Source: Litoribacillus peritrichatus (GTDB lineage: Bacteria; Pseudomonadota; Gammaproteobacteria; Pseudomonadales; Litoribrevibacteraceae). From it: a stretch of DNA of 64,000 bases. The notes under the pieces were generated by a model. That model was not told where the DNA came from, did not search any database, and worked only from the letters and a program-made list of their open reading frames with translations. Shown piece after piece: positions 33,453 to 41,260 of this stretch. Position 1 is the stretch's first letter. Every line of letters starts with the position of its first letter. Location of the stretch: the NCBI RefSeq assembly GCF_039537985.1, contig NZ_BAABBN010000002.1, forward strand, positions 62,001 through 126,000. Reading direction: 5' to 3'. The position numbers and the translations under genes are program-made.

Positions 33453-34676
33453 TTAGCCGATTGTCTTTCCGAGCTGGAAGATAGGTAGATACATAGCGAT
33501 AATCAAGCCACCAACGAGAACCCCTAGAACAGACATAATGATCGGCTCCATAAGGCTGGTTAGGCCGTCAACGGCATTATCTACCTCGGCTTCGAAGTGA
33601 GTCGCTACTTTATCCAGCATTTCATCTAGAGCTCCAGATTCTTCACCAATAGCGACCATTTGAAGGCACATGGGTGGGAAAAGACCTGACTGTTTCATTG
33701 AGTGGTTAAGTTGGGTGCCGGAGGAAACGTCTTCTTTGATTTTGTTAATCGCATTTGTAAAGACCACATTACCTGCAGCGCCAGACACAGAGTCAAGTGC
33801 TTCAACGAGTGGGACACCTGCGGCAAATGTGGTTGATAATGTTCTGCAGTATCGTGCAACGGATGAATCGTAAGTGATTTTTCCAACAACCGGAGCTTTA
33901 AGTAATATTCTATCAAGCTGGTTTCGGGCTTTTTCTGATCGTTTTAGAACTTGGGAAAAGGAATACCCGATAGCAATGATGCTTATAAGAATAATAAACC
34001 ACCAGGCCTGCATGAATTCAGATAAATTGATGACCATTTGTGTAAACGCTGGTAGCTCAGCTCCAAACCCAGCAAAAACAGACTCAAATTGAGGTACAAC
34101 TTTAATAAGAAGGATGCCTGTTACAACAGCAGCAATAACCAATACGGCAATAGGGTAGTTGAGTGCTTTTTTTAGCTTGGCTTTTAAAGCTTCTGTCTTT
34201 TCTTTGTAGGTTGCAATTCGGTCGAGCATGGTTTCTAGAGCACCGGACTGCTCTCCTGACTCAACTAAGCTGCAGAATAAGTCATCAAAATATAAGGGGT
34301 GTTGTTTGATTGCATACGCAAAACTACTACCGCCTTCTACTTCAGTTTTTATTTTCAGGACTAGTTCTTTCATGGACTCGTTAGCAAGTCCCTCGGAAAC
34401 AATATCAAATGATTGAACAAGTGGAACCCCTGCTTTCATCATGACTGCCAGTTGCCTGGTGAAGATGGATATGTCCATTGGTTTAATGGACTTCCCTTTG
34501 CCTCCAAGTAAAGACTTTCTTTCTTGAACTACTTTAGTTGGGCTAATACCTTGAGAGCGCAATTGAGTTTTAACCAGAGCACTTGAGAGTGCGGACATAT
34601 CTCCTTTTTTGATTTTGCCGGACCGGTCTTTTCCTTCCCAAATGAATTTTTTCTTTTCTTGCTGCTTCTGAGCCAT
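33453..34676 (-). CDS. pilC: Type IV pilus inner-membrane platform protein
   Basis: 407 residues, T2SF-family protein with two repeated cytoplasmic domains (about 70-195 and 275-395) separated by TM segments at about 170-195, 222-245 and 378-402. The repeated LARQLAxMxKAGVPLVQSFD-like and LSTTFAAGVPLVEALD phrases mark the duplication. It links the PilB ATPase to pilin assembly. Located 42 bp after pilB. Confidence 0.98.
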   Translation of the reverse strand: MAQKQQEKKKFIWEGKDRSGKIKKGDMSALSSALVKTQLRSQGISPTKVVQERKSLLGGKGKSIKPMDISIFTRQLAVMMKAGVPLVQSFDIVSEGLANESMKELVLKIKTEVEGGSSFAYAIKQHPLYFDDLFCSLVESGEQSGALETMLDRIATYKEKTEALKAKLKKALNYPIAVLVIAAVVTGILLIKVVPQFESVFAGFGAELPAFTQMVINLSEFMQAWWFIILISIIAIGYSFSQVLKRSEKARNQLDRILLKAPVVGKITYDSSVARYCRTLSTTFAAGVPLVEALDSVSGAAGNVVFTNAINKIKEDVSSGTQLNHSMKQSGLFPPMCLQMVAIGEESGALDEMLDKVATHFEAEVDNAVDGLTSLMEPIIMSVLGVLVGGLIIAMYLPIFQLGKTIG

Positions 34677-34718
34677 ATTGGATCTCTTTTAACCGAATAT
34701 AACGATTAATGGTAATAA

Positions 34719-36440
34719 TTAATGTGATGAAGTTACTCGATTGGCTTCTTCAAGGCTGGTGACTCCCTGCATGACTTTCTTTAGACTTGATCGCCTCAAG
34801 TCATCAAAACCTTCTCTTTTACAAGCTTCTGCAATTTCTATGGAGTTACCGCCTTCCATAATGATTTTTGAAATAGGTGAAGTGATTTTTACGACTTCAT
34901 AGATGCCAACTCTTCCTTTGTATCCTTTGTTGCAGCTATCGCAGCCTACAGGGCGATAAATATCAAATGGTTGAGATAAGTCATTTTCAGTGAAGCCTTC
35001 TGCGAGCAATGTTTCTTTAGGCACTTCAATGATTGCTTTACAGTTTGAGCAAAGTCGTCGACCCAGTCTTTGTGCAATGATTAGATTGACTGATGTTGCC
35101 AGGTTGAATGCTGGCACCCCCATGTTAATCATGCGCGTTAGTGTCTCAGGTGCGCTGTTAGTATGCAGGGTAGACATTACCATGTGACCCGTTTGCGCCG
35201 CTTTGATGGATATTTCTGCCGTTTCCAGATCTCGGATTTCACCAACCATGATGATGTCGGGATCTTGTCTCAGGAACGAACGCAAAGCTTCGGCAAAAGT
35301 TAATCCAACCTTGTTATTTACATTACACTGGTTAATCCCTTCCAAATTAATCTCTACAGGGTCTTCAGCGGTTGAAATATTTCTTTCTGGAGTGTTTAAA
35401 ATATTTAAACCAGTGTAGAGGGAAACTGTTTTTCCAGAGCCAGTAGGGCCAGTTACCAGAATCATTCCTTGAGGCTGTTCTAATGCAGACATATACATGT
35501 CTTTTTGTTCTTCTTCGTAGCCAAGAGCATCGATGCCCATTTGGGCGGAGCTTGCGTCTAAAATTCGTAGAACCAGCTTTTCTCCGAATAAACAAGGTAG
35601 TGTATTTACCCGAAAATCAATGGACTTGGTTTTTGAAATTTTTAACTTGATACGCCCATCCTGTGGTACACGCCTTTCAGCAATATCCATTTTGGACATA
35701 ACTTTTAATCGTGCGGATATTTTAGCTGCTATTTGATTCGGTGGCGAAGAAACTTCATGAAGCACCCCGTCGGTTCTGAACCGAACTCGATAACGCTTTT
35801 CGTAGGGTTCAAAGTGTAAATCAGACGCTCCTGTTTTGATTGCAGTTAACAACATTTTATTAATGTATTTCACGACGGGTGCATCATCGGCTTCAGACTG
35901 TGTTACATCTTGTTCTTCTTCGTCTTCAGCAATCTCTAAGTCGCCAAATTCTTCGTCATCATCGCCAATAGAAAAGCTGGTAGTGTCTGTAGCGTTTAAA
36001 AAATTTTCAATCGCTTTTTTGAGAGACTCTGGTTCGACTAAAATTGGATCAATGTTTAATCCTGAGCTGAATTTTATTTCATCAATAGAGTGTATGTTGG
36101 TCGGGTCAGATACACCGACAAACAGTGTTTTTCCTCGCTTCATTAAGGGAAGAATTAAGTTCTTTTGAATGAGTTCAGGTTTAATGATGTCTTTTGGAAT
36201 GTGCTCAGGGTTATAAGCTGAAAAGTCCATGATGGGTAAGCCAAATTCTTCACCTGCTGCAACAGTAATGTCATTCGACTTTGCAAGCTTATTTTGGCAA
36301 AGGTAGCTGATTAACGAAACTCCTTGACTTGTTGCTGATTTGCTGGCTTCTATGGCTATTTCTTCTGAAATTATACCATCATCAGCGAGTCGTCTAGCTA
36401 AGCCTGACAGCCTTGTTTCGTTATTCATTTTGATCCCCAA
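34719..36440 (-). CDS. pilB: Type IV pilus assembly ATPase
   Basis: 573 residues. The N-terminal T2SSE_N domain is at about 1-150, followed by an acidic linker (DDDEEFGDLEIAEDEEEQ). The secretion ATPase domain has Walker A GPTGSGKT (about 330), the Asp box, Walker B IIMVGEIRDLETAE and the His box. A tetracysteine zinc site (CSNC ... CDSC) is present. It powers pilus extension. First of the pilB-C-D run; the pilin genes lie just upstream on the same strand. Confidence 0.98.
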   Translation of the reverse strand: MGIKMNNETRLSGLARRLADDGIISEEIAIEASKSATSQGVSLISYLCQNKLAKSNDITVAAGEEFGLPIMDFSAYNPEHIPKDIIKPELIQKNLILPLMKRGKTLFVGVSDPTNIHSIDEIKFSSGLNIDPILVEPESLKKAIENFLNATDTTSFSIGDDDEEFGDLEIAEDEEEQDVTQSEADDAPVVKYINKMLLTAIKTGASDLHFEPYEKRYRVRFRTDGVLHEVSSPPNQIAAKISARLKVMSKMDIAERRVPQDGRIKLKISKTKSIDFRVNTLPCLFGEKLVLRILDASSAQMGIDALGYEEEQKDMYMSALEQPQGMILVTGPTGSGKTVSLYTGLNILNTPERNISTAEDPVEINLEGINQCNVNNKVGLTFAEALRSFLRQDPDIIMVGEIRDLETAEISIKAAQTGHMVMSTLHTNSAPETLTRMINMGVPAFNLATSVNLIIAQRLGRRLCSNCKAIIEVPKETLLAEGFTENDLSQPFDIYRPVGCDSCNKGYKGRVGIYEVVKITSPISKIIMEGGNSIEIAEACKREGFDDLRRSSLKKVMQGVTSLEEANRVTSSH

Positions 36441-36534
36441 TATAAATTTGCTATTAGGAATTTATAGCACAAGAATAGACGTTAAGTCAGTGTAATACTT
36501 GTCAATTTTATGACTTAGGTATTAGTTTCAGAAA

Positions 36535-36924
36535 TTAGTTCTTTTCGTAGGTTTCGACAACACTGGTATCTGAAGCAAGCGTTACTGTGATTTTATAACA
36601 GTCAGTGATATTTCCACCAGAACAGGCTGCTACCGTATAAGTGTAGGCACCGGCATTATTGCCTTCAGGCTTGAAGCCCAGAGTAGTTTCAAGTGGACCA
36701 CCGCTACCGCCAGTCATAGTACCTGCTACATAAGTGTTATTATTTAAATAATAAGCTTCTTCAAATAACTTAAGTGTTTCTAAGTTATTTGAAGCGACTT
36801 TTGTTTGACCTGAACGAACATAGCTGTTGTAAGCGGGGAGTGCGACAGAAACAAGAATTCCGATAATAGCAACAGTAACCATCAGCTCAATCAGGGTAAA
36901 CCCTTTTGTTTTTATCATGTGCAC
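36535..36924 (-). CDS. PilE-like type IV pilin (minor or second pilin)
   Basis: 129 residues. A class III leader with cleavage G/F (MIKTKG | FTLIELMVTVAIIGIL), Glu5 present, then a globular domain with AAC...DC, two Cys near residues 100-108 that could form the C-terminal disulfide loop. It resembles PilE/ComP-type pilins of gammaproteobacteria. It is separated from the cysteine-free major pilin gene by a hairpin, and so is probably expressed at a lower level from the same transcript. Its disulfide loop could suggest a minor-pilin or DNA-uptake role; inference. Confidence 0.9.
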   Translation of the reverse strand: MHMIKTKGFTLIELMVTVAIIGILVSVALPAYNSYVRSGQTKVASNNLETLKLFEEAYYLNNNTYVAGTMTGGSGGPLETTLGFKPEGNNAGAYTYTVAACSGGNITDCYKITVTLASDTSVVETYEKN

Positions 36925-36951
36925 ACCTCAATGTTTTATTCAAGTAAAACG

Positions 36952-36977
36952 CAAGAAACTCCAAACGGAGTTTCTTG
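36952..36977 (-). terminator. Hairpin between the two pilin genes
   Basis: An 11-bp perfect stem (caagaaactcc / ggagtttcttg) with an aaac loop, 27 bp after the upstream pilin stop. On the minus strand it is followed by cgttttact, a weak U-tract: partial terminator or RNA-stabilising 3' hairpin for the major pilin mRNA. Confidence 0.75.
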
Positions 36978-37003
36978 TGAGCCAACTCTTAATTAGCTTA
37001 CGC

Positions 37004-37426
37004 TTAATTTACAGTTGTAAATGTAATTGGTGTCAGTACGTTGCCATCTGCATCGGTTCCAGAGATTGACATAGCTGCACCAAGTGTAGCAAGGCCACCA
37101 GTTAGACCAACGATACCAACCTGTCCTGTGTCTGCCGCAACTACCGCAGAACCTTTAAATGCATCTAGGGATGGATTCGCTACAGCTTTTTTGTTGCCTT
37201 CGTTAAGTGTAGCAACAATGTTTACGCTTGTTCCACCACCAGCAACTTTAGCGGATTCGTTTTTAACCAAACGCATTGCTACTTCCATGTTGCCTTCTAC
37301 TGCTTCTAAGCGAGAAGATGTGATGTAGCCGTTGTATGCTGGGATTGCTACAGCAGCAAGGATGCCGATGATTGCAACAACGATCATTAGTTCGATTAAT
37401 GTAAAACCTTTTTGTACTTGTTTCAT
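37004..37426 (-). CDS. pilA: Major type IV pilin, cysteine-free
   Basis: 140 residues. Leader MKQVQKG | FTLIELMIVVAIIGILAAVAIPAY with Glu5, the canonical processing site for PilD. The mature pilin is short, Gly/Ala/Val-rich, and contains no Cys at all, so it lacks the usual C-terminal disulfide loop. AAAGGGG lies before the ATG and a sigma-54 site lies about 57 bp upstream, both fitting a highly expressed PilA. Adjacent tfpZ and a PglL-like ligase suggest that it needs an accessory protein and is glycosylated. Confidence 0.93.
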   Translation of the reverse strand: MKQVQKGFTLIELMIVVAIIGILAAVAIPAYNGYITSSRLEAVEGNMEVAMRLVKNESAKVAGGGTSVNIVATLNEGNKKAVANPSLDAFKGSAVVAADTGQVGIVGLTGGLATLGAAMSISGTDADGNVLTPITFTTVN

Positions 37427-37482
37427 TCTGATTCCCCTTTGGGTTTGACTAAAAATTAATACCGTTTTGGATGTTGTTGTTT

Positions 37483-37500
37483 AAGCTATACTGGTGCCAA
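37483..37500 (-). promoter_or_regulatory. Sigma-54 promoter of pilA
   Basis: Minus-strand TTGGCACCAGTATAGCTT has GG (37498-37497) and GC (37486-37485) exactly 10 nt apart, the -24/-12 hallmark of RpoN promoters. It is about 57 bp before the pilA ATG. In Pseudomonas pilA is RpoN/PilSR-dependent, so this regulation is likely shared. Confidence 0.8.
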
Positions 37501-37588
37501 TTTTTATAAATCTTATTTTAATCAATGCGTTAGGTTGTTTTTTTGCCGCAGAGTTTCTTTTTGGTATAGATTGTTATGACAAAAAACG

Positions 37589-38332
37589 TCACTTTTGGTT
37601 GTTTTTTAGTTCTATAAAGTCGACTGGTTTTAGGTTTTCATTGAAAACAAGAATTCCTATGGAAAAACTTCCTTTGTATCGAGCAAAAATAAACTTATCT
37701 GTAGTCTTTTGATTCCAAATTTTAATAGCTTCTTTTTCTTGGGGGGTGCCGTTAATGGCTAGGTTGTCAATGTCTATGGGAGCTTGTTGAAAACTGCTCA
37801 ACAGCTTTAGTTGTGTGTGCTCTTGAATGCCATGATAAGTAGCGATAATGGACTCTGTATAGGCGTCGTAATCCCCTTCTGGAGGCCTGGTGCTGTAAAG
37901 TACTGAGGGGGTGTTTTGCTTATCTAAGTCAAAGAAAACGTCTGGATTCAGATCTTGTTTTTTCGCATCAATAAGTTTGATGGGGTAAAACGTTTTATTG
38001 TGTACTAGGTAGCTGATACCTATGACTTGTGCGTTATACGCCTGCTTTACACCCCAGCTAAAAGCAATGACCTGAACGATCGCAATGCAGGTTAAATCAA
38101 AACAGATGGCTTTTTTTGATTTTAGAGGAGAAAAGACTAGGAAAGTGAGAAACGGACCGAGAACAATATCAACAAATAAAACAATTTTTAAGGCTTGCCA
38201 ACCACCTTCTGCAGCAAAGAATGGGTTAGGGAACCACTGAGTCAACATATAATAGAGCACAATAGAAAATGCTGTTAGGCTCAATAGAGTATGAACGAGT
38301 GTTGCTTTAAACTTTGCGTTGATATGTTTCAT
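37589..38332 (-). CDS. tfpZ: Type IV pilin accessory protein
   Basis: 247 residues. Inner-membrane protein of the TfpX/TfpZ type: the N-terminal half has about four TM segments (about 12-32, 45-68, 76-98) with FFAAEGGWQALKIVLFVDIVLGPFLTF, and the C-terminal half is periplasmic. Such proteins are needed for stability or assembly of particular PilA allelic forms in Pseudomonas and Acinetobacter. Its position directly upstream of the major pilin gene on the same strand supports pairing with this pilin. It is divergent from the ligase gene. Confidence 0.9.
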   Translation of the reverse strand: MKHINAKFKATLVHTLLSLTAFSIVLYYMLTQWFPNPFFAAEGGWQALKIVLFVDIVLGPFLTFLVFSPLKSKKAICFDLTCIAIVQVIAFSWGVKQAYNAQVIGISYLVHNKTFYPIKLIDAKKQDLNPDVFFDLDKQNTPSVLYSTRPPEGDYDAYTESIIATYHGIQEHTQLKLLSSFQQAPIDIDNLAINGTPQEKEAIKIWNQKTTDKFIFARYKGSFSIGILVFNENLKPVDFIELKNNQK

Positions 38333-38414
38333 AAAATTTAAAGTCCTTTGTGTTTACTGTTGTAATAGCGGTAAGCTAACTGGATTAAAATAAAGTGATA
38401 AATATAGGGTTTGA

Positions 38415-40193
38415 ATGATTTTTCTTAAGTCTCGCGCATTTTTGTATGTTTTGTTGATTTGTATGGTTGCAAGTTTTGCAATTTTACCTCAAAACTTTTA
38501 TCAAACCTCTGGTCTCAGGTTCTTATTATCTTTTGGTATCGCTTCTTTGTTCTTAATTGCGTTTACTTCTAGGCTTCAATCAAGCTCACTCACAGTTTTT
38601 TTATTACTTTTACTGCTTTTTGGGGCAGCTTCTCTTTTTTTCAATGGCGTAAACTCAGATAGTCTTCTTTCTTTTATTCAGCTTTGTTCGATCATGATGG
38701 TTATGGTGGCTGCCTACTTAGTTGTTCGAGATGAAAGTGAGGAGTCATTTTTTGTTCCGCTAATGAATATCTTGATTTTTGTTGCGGGGTTGGTTGTTTT
38801 TATTGGCTTTTTAGAGTCGTTTAGTTCTGTGGATTTGATTTATCGCAGTCAGGCCGCTCCAGGATCAACTTTTTCAAACAGAAACTTTGCTTCTAATGCT
38901 ATAGCTTTGGTGATTCCTGTTTGTACTTGGTTGGCTTTTTTTCGAAAAGGAACCATAACTCAAATTTTAATTTACACAATGGTGTTAGCGAGTTTATTTG
39001 CATTTTTGTCTTTGACCAAAACAAGAGGCGTGTTACTGGCTTTAATTCTTGGCGCTGCATTCTGTATGTGTGTTGCAAAGTGGGTTCATGGGCGGAAACT
39101 TAACTGGAATGGGTTTTATTTACCCTTTCGAGTGTTCTTGGTGCTTTCGGCTTTCATTGGGTGCTGGATATTAAGTCCTGCTCAAAAAGAGGTTGTTAAA
39201 GTTGCAACGGTTGATAACAGTATTCAGTATCGGCTTGATGCGTGGGGGAGTAGTGCCGGCGGTATTATAGACAAACCAATAATAGGGCATGGTCTTGGGC
39301 AATTTCGATCTGTTTTGTATCAAAATTTACAGGGTACAACACTAAGAAATGCGGTCTCTGAAGATAGGCAAATGCTTCATGCTCATAATGAGTATATTGA
39401 GCTGTGGGTCGAGCTTGGTTTTATTGGACTAGGGCTGCTTATTGTATTTATTTATTTTTTAATTAAACAAATAAAGCGTAGTTATTCTGAGTTGGCGCTT
39501 TTCCTATTGGTTGGTATTTTAGTGTCTTTGATTCACGGCTTTTTCTCTTTTCCTTTGCGTTATGGTGGTACTGCCATAATGTGGGCGCTGATTGTAGGGC
39601 TTTACCTTGGGGTGACCTCTCGAAAGGAAGCGCTAATAGCTAGTGATGTACCGAAGGCAGTGAAATACATCTATGGCTTTCTGGTTCTTTTTGTTTTTAG
39701 TGGTGTAGGGGCAGTTGGTTATAGCCATTTAAAACATGGTAGCGAGCTTGGTAAGGTCTACCATTCGGGGATGAAGGGCGTAAATTGTGAACAGTTAGCC
39801 GACTATGAGCGAAATAAAAGCGAATTTTGGTTGAACGAATATACGGCAAAAGTTACTTACGTTTCAGTGCTGAATCGTTGTAACTATGTGACAAATGAGA
39901 GTTACCAAACTGTAAAAAACTTATTTGCTAAAGATCCAACGTTTATTCGTGGCGGCCTCTATCTTGCAAATATTGAATTTCAGTTAGGTGATTTAAATAC
40001 AGCAAAGTTAAGGTTGATTCCTATGGTGGAGCATCACCAAGAGTTGGTGGAACCCTGGTTGCTGTTGGCAAAAATTTCGATGAAAGAAGAGTCACCAGAG
40101 GATGCCCTAGTTTATCTGAAAGCGGCTAGAGCATCAGGCAATAAATTGAAGATGGTTGATTCGGTTACACAGGAGTTATTCCCAGGCTCATAA
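38415..40193 (+). CDS. PglL/Wzy-family O-oligosaccharyltransferase, probably for pilin
   Basis: 592 residues with about 11-12 TM segments across 1-460 and a C-terminal helical, TPR-like periplasmic tail (about 490-592, FQLGDLNTAKLRLIPMVE). The large periplasmic loop has the O-antigen ligase (Wzy_C) pattern: IIGHGLGQF, then HAHNEYIELWVELGF with the key His, then HGFFSFPLRYGG. PglL-type enzymes transfer lipid-linked glycans to Ser/Thr of pilins. Placement beside tfpZ and pilA argues for pilin glycosylation rather than LPS ligation; inference. The last 6 bp overlap the convergent nadC stop. Confidence 0.85.
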   Translation: MIFLKSRAFLYVLLICMVASFAILPQNFYQTSGLRFLLSFGIASLFLIAFTSRLQSSSLTVFLLLLLLFGAASLFFNGVNSDSLLSFIQLCSIMMVMVAAYLVVRDESEESFFVPLMNILIFVAGLVVFIGFLESFSSVDLIYRSQAAPGSTFSNRNFASNAIALVIPVCTWLAFFRKGTITQILIYTMVLASLFAFLSLTKTRGVLLALILGAAFCMCVAKWVHGRKLNWNGFYLPFRVFLVLSAFIGCWILSPAQKEVVKVATVDNSIQYRLDAWGSSAGGIIDKPIIGHGLGQFRSVLYQNLQGTTLRNAVSEDRQMLHAHNEYIELWVELGFIGLGLLIVFIYFLIKQIKRSYSELALFLLVGILVSLIHGFFSFPLRYGGTAIMWALIVGLYLGVTSRKEALIASDVPKAVKYIYGFLVLFVFSGVGAVGYSHLKHGSELGKVYHSGMKGVNCEQLADYERNKSEFWLNEYTAKVTYVSVLNRCNYVTNESYQTVKNLFAKDPTFIRGGLYLANIEFQLGDLNTAKLRLIPMVEHHQELVEPWLLLAKISMKEESPEDALVYLKAARASGNKLKMVDSVTQELFPGS

Positions 40194-41048
40194 CTCTACA
40201 AAACGCATCGATAAATCTAATGCCTTCACGTCTTTTGTCAATGCACCGATGGAGATGTAGTCCACGCCGGTTTCAGCTTTTGCTCGGAGGGTTTGTTGGG
40301 TGATGCCGCCAGACGCTTCGAGTTTGGCTTTGCCTTGAAACTGTTCTTTGTTGATGGTTACTGCCTTAACCAGGTCTTCATTGCTGAAGTTGTCCAGCAT
40401 GATGATATCCGCGCCGGATTTGAGTGCCTGATCCAACTCTTCAAAGTTTTCCACTTCCACTTCAACGGGCTTGCCTGGGGCAATTTTCTGCGCTTGAGTC
40501 ACCGCTTGTTCAATCCCGCCTGCTGCGCTGATGTGGTTTTCTTTGATTAAAAACGCATCGAACAAGCCTATGCGATGGTTGTCACAGCCACCGGTTTTAA
40601 CGGCGTACTTTTGAGCAAGACGCATGCCGGGTAGTGTTTTTCTGGTGTCGAGCAGTGTGACGGACGTGCCTTCGACCAGTTTGGTGTATTGATTTGCCAG
40701 GGTCGCGGTCGCAGATAAAGTTTGAAGGAAGTTTAAGGCACAGCGTTCTCCGGTCAAAAGGGAGCGGGCAGAGCCTTTTAGTTCGAATAAAACGTCATTG
40801 GCTTCAAGTACATCTCCGTCGCTTTTATGCCAGATGACTTCAACGTTGGCGTCGAACTGTTTGAATACTTCATTGACCCAGGCCTGGCCGCATAAAATCC
40901 CAGGTTCTCGGGTGATGATTCGGGCGTGGCCAAGTTTGTTTTCGGGGATCAGTAAAGCGGTAATATCTCCATCGCCTACATCTTCCTGAAGGGCTTGTTG
41001 TACACTTTGCTGAATGTTGTTGAGTAGGACATTGGAGATCGTGGTCAT
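40188..41048 (-). CDS. nadC: Nicotinate-nucleotide pyrophosphorylase (carboxylating)
   Basis: 286 residues. Forms nicotinate mononucleotide from quinolinate and PRPP in de novo NAD synthesis. Family segments visible: ALQEDVGDGDITA near the N-terminus, LLDTRKTLPGMRLAQKYAVKTGGCDNHRIGL (substrate-binding basic residues), IKENHISAAGG, VEVEN and EASGGI. It neighbours the pilus cluster exactly as in Pseudomonas genomes. Confidence 0.98.
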   Translation of the reverse strand: MTTISNVLLNNIQQSVQQALQEDVGDGDITALLIPENKLGHARIITREPGILCGQAWVNEVFKQFDANVEVIWHKSDGDVLEANDVLFELKGSARSLLTGERCALNFLQTLSATATLANQYTKLVEGTSVTLLDTRKTLPGMRLAQKYAVKTGGCDNHRIGLFDAFLIKENHISAAGGIEQAVTQAQKIAPGKPVEVEVENFEELDQALKSGADIIMLDNFSNEDLVKAVTINKEQFQGKAKLEASGGITQQTLRAKAETGVDYISIGALTKDVKALDLSMRFVEL

Positions 41049-41260
41049 AAGAAAGTAACTCGTTACATTTTGGTAATTTGACTGGCGTTATTGTAATAGG
41101 TTTGGAAGCTGCTCGTAACCGTCAATTTAATATCGTAAAGATACGTAAAAACGTGACGTAAATCCGCATATTTCGGGTATCTTCGTATTAAACTATGATT
41201 TATATAAAAACAGTACTTTAGTTTTATCTATAGCACTTGGAACTCATCGGAGAAATGTCA

